Positions 1 to 7,066 of a DNA stretch of 30,794 nucleotides are shown one piece after another. The notes beneath the pieces are model-generated. The model was not told where the DNA came from, searched no databases, and saw only the letters and a list, made by a program, of their open reading frames with translations. Within the stretch, counting starts at the first letter, position 1. Each line of letters starts with the position of its first letter. The DNA lies in contig JBNKPL010000017.1 in assembly GCA_050295355.1 (NCBI GenBank), forward strand, positions 1 through 30,794, written 5' to 3'. Source of the stretch: CBFDBF01 sp050295355 (GTDB lineage Bacteria > Pseudomonadota > Gammaproteobacteria > Chromatiales > Chromatiaceae). Both the position numbers and the translations under genes were made by a program.

Positions 1-263
1 ACCAGCGCCATCAACTGCTTGATGGAAAACGGCCCCTTTACCAGCCGCGCCGCCTTGCTGTTGCGCAGGGTATCGAGGAACGAGGCGTTAAACAGGGCCT
101 CCTTGGATTCGAAATGGGCATAAAAGGCGCCGTGGGTCATGCGCGCCACTTTCATGATCTGGCTGATGGAGACCTTCTCAAACCCGTTGCGGCTGAAAAG
201 CTCCGTGGCGGACTGGAGGATACGGTCCTTGGTCTTGGATTTATGGTCTTTTGGATACGGCAT
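1..263 (-). CDS. TetR/AcrR family transcriptional regulator, N-terminal part (C-terminus outside window)
   Basis: The minus strand from the ATG at 263 reads 87 codons without a stop and runs off the left edge. The protein starts MPYPKDHKSKTKDRILQSA and continues through a TetR-type helix-turn-helix: SATELFSRNGFEKVSISQI, then MTHGAFYAHFESKEALF at about residues 40-57. This is the classic pattern of TetR DNA-binding domains. Only the DNA-binding domain and the start of the ligand domain are visible, so the effector is unknown. It is divergent from the KAS II gene that starts 95 bp away. By the usual TetR arrangement it may repress that gene and itself, which is inference. The family call is secure; the target is not. 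Confidence 0.9.
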   Translation of the reverse strand, partial: MPYPKDHKSKTKDRILQSATELFSRNGFEKVSISQIMKVARMTHGAFYAHFESKEALFNASFLDTLRNSKAARLVKGPFSIKQLMAL

Positions 264-357
264 CAATGGCTCCCACAAACAGGCAGCAGAATATTATCTT
301 GATCATATTTTAGTAGAAAGTACTGTTTGCTCCATACCTTATACTCTGGAGACAACC
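264..357. promoter_or_regulatory. Divergent tetR / KAS II intergenic region with candidate operator
   Basis: This 94-bp gap separates the divergent regulator and synthase genes and must hold both promoters. It is clearly AT-richer than the flanking genes. A short inverted repeat, AGTA-gaaag-TACT, lies at about 312-324. It is a possible TetR-family operator half-site pair, but four-base arms are weak evidence. GGAGA at 348-352 is the ribosome binding site of the synthase. A TATACT at 340-345 looks like a -10 box but sits too close to the ATG to be convincing. Confidence 0.35.
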
Positions 358-1632
358 ATGATGTCACCGATTGTCATCACAGGGATGGGCATCGTCAGTC
401 CGCTGGGCTGCGGCAGCAAGGAAGTATGGAATCGCCTGACCGCGGGCCGTTCGGGAATCGGACCGATCGACCGCTTCGATATACCCGATTTTCCCATCGC
501 CATCGCCGGCCTGGTGCCGGACCGGGAGCAGGACCCCGCGGCGGGTTTCGATCCCGACAGCGTGATCAGCGCCAAAGAGCGCAAGAAGATCGATCTGTTT
601 ACCCTCTACGCCCTGGCCGCGGCCCAGGAGGCGCTGGAGCAGGCGAACTGGTTCCCTGAGTCCGAGGCGGACCGGCAGGCCACGGCGACCATCATCGCCA
701 CCGGGATCGGCGGTTTCCCCACCATCACCCAGGCCCAGCAGACCCTCGACAATCGGGGCTACAAGCGGATCTCCCCCTTTACGGTGCCCGCCTTCCTGGC
801 CAATCTGGCGGCGGGGAATCTTTCCATTAAATACGGCTTCAAGGGTCCATTGGGCTGCCCGGTCACCGCCTGCGCGGCGGGCATCCAGGCCATCGGCGAC
901 GGCATGCGCATGATCCGCAGCGGCGAGGCCAGGGTCGCCCTGGTGGGCGGCGCCGAGGGCTGCGTGGACCCGCTCGCCCTGGCCGGCTTCCACGCCCTCA
1001 AGGCCCTCTCCACCCGCAACGACGCGCCCGAGCAGGCGTCCCGGCCTTTCGACCGCGACCGCGACGGCTTTGTCATGGGCGAGGGATCGGGGCTGATGGT
1101 GATCGAGACCCTGGAACACGCCCAGGCGCGCGGCGCGCAGCCGCTGGCGGTGATCAGCGGCTACGGCACCAGCGCCGACGCCTACCACATCACCTCCGGC
1201 CCGGAAGACGGCTCGGGCGCGGCCGCCGCCATCCGCAGCGCCCTCGCCATGGCGGGACTGACTCCCGGGGATATCGGCTACATCAACGCCCACGCCACCT
1301 CCACCCCGGTAGGCGACCGGGCGGAGATCGCCTCCCTGCGCAACGTATTCGGGGATACCCTGCCTTCCGTCCCGGTCTCATCCACCAAATCCGCCACCGG
1401 GCATCTGCTGGGCGCGGCGGGAGGGATCGAAAGCATCTTCTCCGCCCTGGCGGTGCGCGACGACCTTCTGCCGCCCACCCTGAACCTGGAGAACGTGGAC
1501 GAGACCATGGCGGACCTCGACTTCGTGCCCAACCAGGCGCGCAGCCAGCAGATAGATCACGCCCTGTGCAACGGCTTCGGGTTCGGCGGCGTCAATGCGG
1601 CCCTGATCCTGAGCAAGGTGCCTCAGGAATAG
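358..1632 (+). CDS. fabF: Beta-ketoacyl-ACP synthase II (FabF-type)
   Basis: A 424-residue condensing enzyme. It would extend fatty acyl-ACP by decarboxylative condensation with malonyl-ACP in the cytosol. The catalytic triad of the KAS II family is visible: Cys172 in VTACAAG, His312 in NAHATSTPVGD and His349 in KSATGHLLGAAGG, with the supporting Lys344. The C-terminal NGFGFGGVNAAL motif is also present. The length matches FabF (about 410-425). Translation can start at either of two adjacent ATGs (358 or 361); GGAGA at 348-352 suits both. The upstream open frame to 139 overlaps the divergent regulator and is not used. There is no acpP, fabG or fabD nearby, so this is probably a second FabF paralogue under a dedicated TetR regulator rather than the core fab-cluster copy. 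Its 3' end overlaps the next, convergent gene by 10 bp. Confidence 0.93.
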   Translation: MMSPIVITGMGIVSPLGCGSKEVWNRLTAGRSGIGPIDRFDIPDFPIAIAGLVPDREQDPAAGFDPDSVISAKERKKIDLFTLYALAAAQEALEQANWFPESEADRQATATIIATGIGGFPTITQAQQTLDNRGYKRISPFTVPAFLANLAAGNLSIKYGFKGPLGCPVTACAAGIQAIGDGMRMIRSGEARVALVGGAEGCVDPLALAGFHALKALSTRNDAPEQASRPFDRDRDGFVMGEGSGLMVIETLEHAQARGAQPLAVISGYGTSADAYHITSGPEDGSGAAAAIRSALAMAGLTPGDIGYINAHATSTPVGDRAEIASLRNVFGDTLPSVPVSSTKSATGHLLGAAGGIESIFSALAVRDDLLPPTLNLENVDETMADLDFVPNQARSQQIDHALCNGFGFGGVNAALILSKVPQE

Positions 1633-2381
1633 CGATGGAACTGGCGGTACAGCAGGTAACCGCCCCAGGCCAGGGCGCCTAAAAGGGTCAGCTCCCCCAG
1701 GGCATCCACCGCGCGGGCGATGGCGTGGTCGCTGGACAGCAGCCCCAGGTCCGAAAGAAGGTTGTTCCAGTCGTGGAAGCCGGGCCGGTCCCGGCCCGTG
1801 CCGCCGCCCACCAGCGGCAGCACCATCGCCCTTGCGTCGTTGATGTAGGGGGCCAGGTCCATCATGCTCTGGCCGAACCACCAGACCCCCACCGATGCAC
1901 CGAAGCGGTCGTGCTGTTTAAACAGAAAGGCGCCCGCCACCACCAGCGGCATGATCAACTGCATCAGCGATCCGCCGAGGATGGTCATAAACTCACCGAA
2001 GGGACGAAACAGCACATGGCCCGCCTCGTGAAAGGCCAGGTTAACGTTATGCATGAACGTATTGCCGATGGCGTTGCTCTCCATATCCATGAGGATGAAG
2101 CGCAACCCCAGGAAAAGAAGCACCACAAAAGCCGCCGTCCGGCCCCATAGCACCGTCGGGTCGGCACTACGCTCCGCCTCGCGCCGCAACAGCCGGTCCG
2201 CGAAGCGTTCCCTTTCCGCGGGAGACATATCCGCCACCCGGGAAGCAGGATCGTCATCACCCTGCGGCGGTTGATACCTCTCCCACTTGGAAAACACCAG
2301 CCCACAGGCGGGACAGATATCGGGAGAGCCGCCGTCCTCTTCCTGGCGCTGGTAGTCACATTTCGGGCAGGTCTTGTACAT
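1623..2381 (-). CDS. Zinc-ribbon integral membrane protein with HEAGH metalloprotease-like motif
   Basis: 252 residues. The N-terminus has a zinc ribbon with two CxxC knuckles (Cys5/Cys8 and Cys23/Cys26). A charged linker follows to about residue 80, then hydrophobic segments at about 82-98, 130-155 and near the C-terminus. His118-Glu119-Ala-Gly-His122 is an HExxH zinc-binding motif placed just before a membrane segment, as in membrane-embedded zinc peptidases of the M50 type. A conserved-looking WWFGQSMMDLAPYINDARA stretch follows, and its Asp residues could supply a third ligand. No substrate can be named. The start at 2381 lies inside the upstream ydjM-like gene (26-bp overlap), which implies translational coupling. 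The 3' end overlaps the convergent synthase by 10 bp. Peptidase function is an inference from the motif. Confidence 0.82.
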   Translation of the reverse strand: MYKTCPKCDYQRQEEDGGSPDICPACGLVFSKWERYQPPQGDDDPASRVADMSPAERERFADRLLRREAERSADPTVLWGRTAAFVVLLFLGLRFILMDMESNAIGNTFMHNVNLAFHEAGHVLFRPFGEFMTILGGSLMQLIMPLVVAGAFLFKQHDRFGASVGVWWFGQSMMDLAPYINDARAMVLPLVGGGTGRDRPGFHDWNNLLSDLGLLSSDHAIARAVDALGELTLLGALAWGGYLLYRQFHRYS

Positions 2382-2934
2382 TCTCGCGCACCACCCTGTA
2401 TCTTTTGCGGCGCCACAGCCAAACCGAAAGGGCCAAGGTCATGACGGGAAACCAAACCAACGCCATTTCATTGAGCATCACTTTCTGGCCGTGGGCGGAA
2501 AAAAACCTGGCGGGATTCAGGGCGACCACCTCAATCGGGGTGATCCAGAAGAAGTAGCGCGTATCATCAAAAGGAGACAGCAGCGCGATCCCCAGGCCAC
2601 CGTTGGTAAAGGCGTCCAGGATTCCATGCGAACAGGTGATGACGGAAAAAAAGAGCGATAACGTCCACCACTCCCGGGAAAAGAGTTTCAGCGATCTAAA
2701 GAAAACCGCCGTCACCAATAACCCCAGACAGGCACCCGCAAAGAGGGAGTGAAAGAAGCCGCGATGCCCAAAGAAGTCACCATACGCAATGCCCAGCTTG
2801 AAGGCGATCACATCGGCATCCGGGGCGAGGGCGCACAGCACCGAGAGAACCGCCACTTTCAGGGCACCCTCTATGCTCCCGATCACGCTTGCGCCGGCAA
2901 GCCCTACAAGCGCATGGCTAAAGATGGTTGGCAT
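2356..2934 (-). CDS. YdjM/DUF457-type membrane-bound metal-dependent hydrolase
   Basis: 192 residues with four to five hydrophobic segments. The family signatures are visible in order: His7 at the start of the first helix, ALAPDADV around residues 35-42, GHRGFFHS at 56-63 and SHGILDAFTNGG at about 102-113. These His/Asp residues form the presumed metal site of the YdjM-like inner-membrane hydrolase family, to which the LexA-regulated E. coli YdjM belongs. The biochemical substrate of this family is not established. A basic tail (WRRKRYR) lies near the C-terminus. It overlaps the following zinc-ribbon gene by 26 bp, so the two are probably one transcript. No LexA box is obvious upstream. Confidence 0.85.
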   Translation of the reverse strand: MPTIFSHALVGLAGASVIGSIEGALKVAVLSVLCALAPDADVIAFKLGIAYGDFFGHRGFFHSLFAGACLGLLVTAVFFRSLKLFSREWWTLSLFFSVITCSHGILDAFTNGGLGIALLSPFDDTRYFFWITPIEVVALNPARFFSAHGQKVMLNEMALVWFPVMTLALSVWLWRRKRYRVVRENVQDLPEM

Positions 2935-3040
2935 TCAACCATTCCCGCCCAGGAACATTGAGAAAAAATAGATCTTCCCGCAATCCACGGATAGAAAAGG
3001 CCTACAGCATTGCCGGCCGCAAGGTACTCTGGAACCGATT

Positions 3041-3313
3041 TTATTCTTCCTCACCAAACCGCCCTAAGGCCAATTCTTCCAATGCGGCAATCGCCTCCTC
3101 CTCCTCGGGACCATCCGCATAAAGGGTTAGTGTCGAGCCATACGAGGCGGCCAAGCACATTATACCCATAATACTTTTGGCGTTGGCACGATACCCCTTG
3201 CGTTCGGCCACTAAATTAGTGGACTCAAATCTGGAGGCTACCTCGACCCATTTAGCGGAAGCCCGGGCATGCAAACCCAGTTTATTGGCAATCTTGATGT
3301 CCCTTTTCACCAT
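3041..3313 (-). CDS. HPr family phosphocarrier protein
   Basis: 90 residues, the usual HPr length. The active-site motif NKLGLHARASAKWVE contains His15, the residue phosphorylated by enzyme I. AKSIMGIMCLAAS around residues 45-57 holds Ser47, the position equivalent to the regulatory serine of HPr. The acidic tail GPEEEEAIAAL is typical. No enzyme I, EIIA, rapZ or hprK lies nearby, so whether it serves sugar uptake, the nitrogen PTS or regulation cannot be decided here. The ATG directly follows the TGA of the upstream gene with no intervening base (TGA-ATG), so translation is almost certainly coupled. The local DNA is AT-richer than the flanks. Confidence 0.93.
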   Translation of the reverse strand: MVKRDIKIANKLGLHARASAKWVEVASRFESTNLVAERKGYRANAKSIMGIMCLAASYGSTLTLYADGPEEEEAIAALEELALGRFGEEE

Positions 3314-3862
3314 TCAGGCAATTCCGATATTTTCGAGCTGTTGCCTGATATCGGCATATAGAACATCCGCCTGGCCAGCGTAACCGAATATTTTCCTTCT
3401 GGCCTCGCAGAAGGCCTCCGCATCAAACATATTTGACTCGCGCGTATGCGCATCCACCAACAGCACGACATCCTGCGCCAGCCTCTTTAATTCATGCAGT
3501 TTCTCAAACAACGGCTCGGGAAGAAAAAATCGATAACGAAAAAGAAGCTCTGTTAAATGCGCCGCAAGAAAAGGGAATTCACCATTCCACTCATAAGCGA
3601 ATTCGTTATCACGATTGGTTTGAAGCGTTTTTGTTATCCGATACGTAATGTCATTAATCTCGGGATAGATGCCAAAACGTTTCTCAAAAAAAGCGTCTTC
3701 CCTCCGCCGCTCCCGCTCTCTATCCGCGGCCTCCTGATCCGCGCGCTTCTTAAATTCCAGGGAGATCGCCTCAGCAATGTATTTGCGCAAAGCAAAAACC
3801 AATATCCCAACAACGACGGATGACGTCACAATCGGGACAACAACCGCGCCAAGCATATCCAT
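3314..3862 (-). CDS. Membrane-anchored protein of unknown function, upstream of HPr
   Basis: 182 residues; family not recognised. One N-terminal hydrophobic segment (residues 5-25, VVVPIVTSSVVVGILVFAL) is followed by a highly charged helical stretch (about 36-62, rich in Glu, Arg and Lys, probably coiled coil). A soluble domain rich in Phe, Leu, Tyr and Asp follows. This suggests a single-pass anchor with a cytoplasmic helical domain. The start is the ATG at 3862 with AGGTGA upstream; a second ATG two codons later is also possible. Its stop abuts the HPr start. Lower GC than the neighbours hints at acquired or less constrained DNA. A role connected with HPr is only a guess from the coupling. 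Confidence 0.75.
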   Translation of the reverse strand: MDMLGAVVVPIVTSSVVVGILVFALRKYIAEAISLEFKKRADQEAADRERERRREDAFFEKRFGIYPEINDITYRITKTLQTNRDNEFAYEWNGEFPFLAAHLTELLFRYRFFLPEPLFEKLHELKRLAQDVVLLVDAHTRESNMFDAEAFCEARRKIFGYAGQADVLYADIRQQLENIGIA

Positions 3863-4051
3863 TATTCAAATCACCTTACGTTGCATACATCCATACCGCG
3901 CTATAAAACAAACAAAGATTTCATGCCGCGAATGCTTGCGTTCAGGGGAGACGGATAAAACCGGGATTCCATCCATAATCTGATTTCCATACGGGGCCAC
4001 GGGAACCAGTATAATCCCGCATAATCGGCCGGTAAAATAGCCCGAACCCCT

Positions 4052-4408
4052 ATGAAAACCACATATTCAGAAATCGAACCCTACATCACCCGCGACGGCT
4101 CCGAGATCCGTGAGCTCATGCACCCGGACCGGCACGGCAACCGCAATCAGAGCCTTGCGGAGGCGCGGGTGCCGCCTGGCGCGAGCACCCTGCTCCATCT
4201 GCACCGCAGCAGTGAAGAGATTTACCACATCACTGTGGGGGAGGGATGGATGACACTGGGCGAAGAATGTTTTGCCGTGGCGGCAGGAGACAGTGTCTGT
4301 ATCCCGCCGGGCACGCCTCACAGGCTGGAGAACCGTGGCGAGGAAACCCTGGTGATCCTCTGCTGCTGCGCACCGCCCTACAGCCACGACGACACGGATG
4401 TAATCTAG
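4052..4408 (+). CDS. Small single-domain cupin protein
   Basis: 118 residues forming one beta-barrel cupin domain. Cupin motif 1 is visible with metal-ligand candidates His49, His51 and Glu55, followed by the Gly of YHITVGEGWM. Motif 2 is GDSVCIPPGTPHRLEN with His90. Such proteins may be enzymes (isomerases, dioxygenases) or small-molecule sensors, and the substrate cannot be read from sequence. Three consecutive cysteines (CCC) sit in the last strand, which is unusual. The gene stands alone. It is transcribed away from the HPr operon and converges on hydantoinase B, with a palindromic CACAGAG repeat immediately downstream. No strong Shine-Dalgarno sequence is visible. Confidence 0.88.
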   Translation: MKTTYSEIEPYITRDGSEIRELMHPDRHGNRNQSLAEARVPPGASTLLHLHRSSEEIYHITVGEGWMTLGEECFAVAAGDSVCIPPGTPHRLENRGEETLVILCCCAPPYSHDDTDVI

Positions 4409-4431
4409 GACGGGACTCCTTTTTTCTTCTT

Positions 4432-4503
4432 GCCACAGAGAGCACAGAGGATTTAATGAAACCACTCCAGCTCTGTGTTCTCTGTGAGCTCTGTGGCTAT
4501 CCC
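4432..4503. repeat. CACAGAG-family inverted repeat, copy 1 (between convergent genes)
   Basis: The left arm at 4432-4450 reads GCCACAGAGAGCACAGAGG. The right arm, 4471-4503, carries its complement (CTCTGTGTTCTCTGTG, then CTCTGTGGCTATCCC). The two arms can form a long imperfect hairpin between the convergent cupin and hydantoinase genes. The final 15 bases (4489-4503) are identical to 6787-6801 in another copy, which defines the repeat edge. That edge contains the hydantoinase stop codon. It could act as a two-way terminator, but there is no clean U tract. Confidence 0.85.
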
Positions 4504-6026
4504 CAGCCGCCGCCCCCGGCGGTCTCGATCCGTAGGCGGTCGCCCGCGTTCACATGCAGCGCCACTTTCGGCGGCAGGGGTTCACCGTTCAACAGGTTGC
4601 GGCCCGGCTCACCCGCTGAACCGCCGCAGGCGCCCCAGGGGGGGTGGGCGCGCCGCTCGGTGAGCAGCGAAAGCTGGGCGGGGGCGAGGAGCTGAAACTC
4701 ACGTACTAGCCCATCGCCGCCCTTTCCCGAGCCTGCGCCACCAGAGCCGCGTCGCAGACTGTAGCAAACAACCCGCAAGGGAAAGCGGGACTCCAGCACC
4801 TCAATGGGGGTGTTGAGGGTATTGGTCATGTGGGTCTGCACCCCGGAGAGTCCGCCCCCTACCCGGCCACCACCCATGCCGCCGCCGATGGTCTCGTAGT
4901 AGTCCCACGCCTGCCCGGGGTGGTCGCTGCCCATGGCGATATTGTTCATGCTGCCGTGGCTGGCGGCGGGGATTCGCTCAGGCAGCGCCTGGGCCAGGGT
5001 GCCCATCACCACATCCACGATGCGGGTGCTGGTCTCCACGTTCCCCGCCGCCACCGCCGCCGGGTGACGGGCGTTGAGCAAGGTCCCCTCCGGGGCCTCA
5101 ATGGAGATGGAGCGGAAGACCCCGGCGCAGGCGGGGGTATGGTCCGGCATCAGACAACGAAATACGTAATAGACGGCGGCGGCCGCCACCGAGAGGGGAC
5201 AGTTGATATTACCCGGCACCTGCTCCGTGCTGCCCGCGAAATCCACCCGCACGGCTCCCCCTTTAATGCTCAGGGCGGCCCGGATGAGGATGTCGCGGTT
5301 CCCCTGGCCGTCGTCATCCATCACATCTTCAAAACGGTATTCGCCGTCCGGGATCTCCCGTAACGCGGCCAGGGCCAGCCGTTCGCCGTACTCGTTCAGG
5401 ACATCCAGGGCGGACTGAAAGGGTTCCACTCCATGCTGCCCGATGAGCGCCTCCAGGCGCTGCATCCCGATCCGATTGGCACTGATCTGGGCCGCCAGAT
5501 CGCCATGGGACTCCTCGGGATTGCGCGCCTGCCCGATGATCTTCCGAAGCAGGGACTCCACCAGTTCCCCCTCTTTCAGCAAATGGGTGGGTTCGATCAC
5601 CAGCCCCTCCTCCTCCAGACGGGAGGAGATGGGCATGGAACCGGGGCTGGCCGCGCCGATATCCGCGTGATGGGCGCGGTTGACCACGAAGCCGCACAGC
5701 CGTTCCCCCATGAAGACCGGGGCGATCAGGGTCACGTCGGGAAGATGGGTGCCGCCGAGAAAGGGATCGTTGAGGATCACCATATCCCCCGGCCGCCAGG
5801 TTATCCGGGCCACGATGCCGCGCATGGCGAAGGCCATGCTGCCCAGATGCACGGGGATGTGGGCCGCCTGGGCGCACAGCTCGCCCGCCGCGTCGAACAC
5901 GGCGCAGGAGAAGTCGAGACGGTCACGGATATTGGGCGAGAAGGCGGCGTTGCGCAGCACCGTCCCCATCTCCTCGCACACCGCATCCATACGGCTGGCG
6001 AACAGGCTCAGTTCAACGGGATTCAT
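4497..6026 (-). CDS. Hydantoinase B / oxoprolinase family protein (HyuB-type), orphan
   Basis: 509 residues, slightly short for the family (about 510-590). The start (MNPVELSLFASRMDAVCEEM), the VHLGSM and NDPFLGGTHLPDV motifs, and NRAHHADIGAASPGSMP around residues 110-135 are diagnostic for the B subunit of N-methylhydantoinase/5-oxoprolinase. So is the glycine-rich end with YETIGGGMGGG and a final TAGGGGWG. HyuB normally works with HyuA in ATP-dependent opening of hydantoins, 5-oxoproline or acetophenone-type substrates. Here no hyuA is present: sodB lies divergently upstream and a repeat with a convergent cupin lies downstream. Either hyuA is elsewhere or the protein has another role. The stop codon lies inside the CACAGAG repeat edge, so the tail may have been trimmed by repeat insertion. 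Confidence 0.9.
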   Translation of the reverse strand: MNPVELSLFASRMDAVCEEMGTVLRNAAFSPNIRDRLDFSCAVFDAAGELCAQAAHIPVHLGSMAFAMRGIVARITWRPGDMVILNDPFLGGTHLPDVTLIAPVFMGERLCGFVVNRAHHADIGAASPGSMPISSRLEEEGLVIEPTHLLKEGELVESLLRKIIGQARNPEESHGDLAAQISANRIGMQRLEALIGQHGVEPFQSALDVLNEYGERLALAALREIPDGEYRFEDVMDDDGQGNRDILIRAALSIKGGAVRVDFAGSTEQVPGNINCPLSVAAAAVYYVFRCLMPDHTPACAGVFRSISIEAPEGTLLNARHPAAVAAGNVETSTRIVDVVMGTLAQALPERIPAASHGSMNNIAMGSDHPGQAWDYYETIGGGMGGGRVGGGLSGVQTHMTNTLNTPIEVLESRFPLRVVCYSLRRGSGGAGSGKGGDGLVREFQLLAPAQLSLLTERRAHPPWGACGGSAGEPGRNLLNGEPLPPKVALHVNAGDRLRIETAGGGGWG

Positions 6027-6111
6027 ACATCATCACTTGTATTCCGGGCGATCGGCACCTATTTTCCTAGCATACTGATAAGATTTATACGCCAAAGTAA
6101 AGGAGAGACCC

Positions 6112-6690
6112 ATGGCCCATCAACTTCCCCCACTCCCCTATGCGCCGGACGCGCTGGAACCCACTATCTCGAAAGAGACCATCGAATACCACTACGGCAA
6201 ACACCATCAGACCTACGTCACCAACCTCAACAACCTGGTGGCCGACGGCGAGTTCAAGGATGCCTCGCTGGAGGAGATCATTCAACGGGCATCGGGCGGC
6301 ATCTTCAACAACGCGGCCCAGATCTGGAACCACACCTTCTACTGGAACGGCCTGAGCCCGAACGGTGGCGGTGCGCCCACGGGCGCGCTGGCGGAAGCCA
6401 TCGATAAGGCATTCGGCTCCTTCGACGAATTCAAGCAGAAATTCGCCGCCTCTGCGGCGGCCAACTTCGGCTCCGGCTGGACCTGGCTGGTGAAAAACGG
6501 TGACGGCGGCCTGGAGATCGTCAACACCTCCAACGCCGCCAACCCCATGACCGATGGCAAGACGCCGCTGCTGACGGTGGATGTGTGGGAACACGCCTAC
6601 TACATCGACTACCGAAACGCGCGGCCCAAGTATCTGGAAGAGATCTGGAATATCGTAAATTGGGAGTTTGTGGCGGGGAACTTTGCCTAG
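6112..6690 (+). CDS. sodB: Superoxide dismutase, iron type
   Basis: 192 residues, the typical size of bacterial Fe-SOD. It converts superoxide to hydrogen peroxide and oxygen in the cytoplasm. The four metal ligands are visible: His27 (YHYGKHH), His74 (WNHTFYW), Asp157 and His161 (DVWEHAYY). Gln70 in AAQIWNH is the active-site glutamine at the position that distinguishes Fe-SOD (N-terminal Gln) from Mn-SOD. A strong ribosome binding site, AAAGGAGA, lies at 6099-6106. The gene is monocistronic and divergent from hydantoinase B (85 bp apart). It is followed by a 376-bp repeat-filled gap. Iron- or Fur-dependent control is known for sodB elsewhere, but no clear Fur box was seen. Confidence 0.97.
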   Translation: MAHQLPPLPYAPDALEPTISKETIEYHYGKHHQTYVTNLNNLVADGEFKDASLEEIIQRASGGIFNNAAQIWNHTFYWNGLSPNGGGAPTGALAEAIDKAFGSFDEFKQKFAASAAANFGSGWTWLVKNGDGGLEIVNTSNAANPMTDGKTPLLTVDVWEHAYYIDYRNARPKYLEEIWNIVNWEFVAGNFA

Positions 6691-7066
6691 TTTGTAGAAA
6701 GGAGGTTTTTTCTTTTTGTTCTTTTGCCACAGAGGGCACAGAGTACACAGAGGTTTTTTGAGAGGACACTAGCCGGCTCTGTGTTCCTCTGTGGCTATCC
6801 CTATACCTCTTTTAACCGCGCGGCTACGGCTCTTTTTGTAGGCCGTAGGGTGGGGCCCTGCCCCACCTGATCGATACCGTTTGGTGTTCATGGTGGAGTA
6901 GAACCCCACCCTGCGAACTGAATGAACATCTTTTTCACCACAGAGGACACAGGGATTCACAGAGGAAAACTTCGTATCAGTTTTTTATTACTTCCCTGTG
7001 CCCCTCTGTGCCCCCTGTGGTTACAATAAACTTCCCGCTGGCAGCAGGTACGGTAAATCTTGCGAT
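6691..7066. repeat. 376-bp gap filled by tandem palindromic repeats
   Basis: This gap between convergent sodB and rsmI carries no credible gene. It contains CACAGAG copy 2 (arms 6725-6753 and 6775-6801), then a GTAGGGTGGGG-family copy (6845-6915), then CACAGAG copy 3 (arms 6936-6965 and 6994-7023). In the middle copy, GTAGGGTGGGG at 6845-6855 pairs with CCCCACCCTGC at 6904-6914, and the left part has its own perfect hairpin (GGTGGGG at 6849-6855, CCCCACC at 6861-6867). Each unit is an inverted repeat, so transcripts from either side would fold strongly. Confidence 0.88.

Noticed and set aside
340..345. TATACT as a -10 box for the KAS II gene
   Set aside because: It would start the transcript about 6 bases before the ATG and lose the ribosome binding site. 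No -35 lies at proper spacing.
4246..4695. Plus-strand open frame overlapping the cupin and hyuB ends
   Set aside because: It runs out of frame with the cupin, crosses the repeat and is antisense to hyuB. It has no domain and no ribosome binding site.
6725..7023. CRISPR array
   Set aside because: The repeats are inverted, irregular in spacing and of two families. There are no regular direct repeats with unique spacers and no cas genes.
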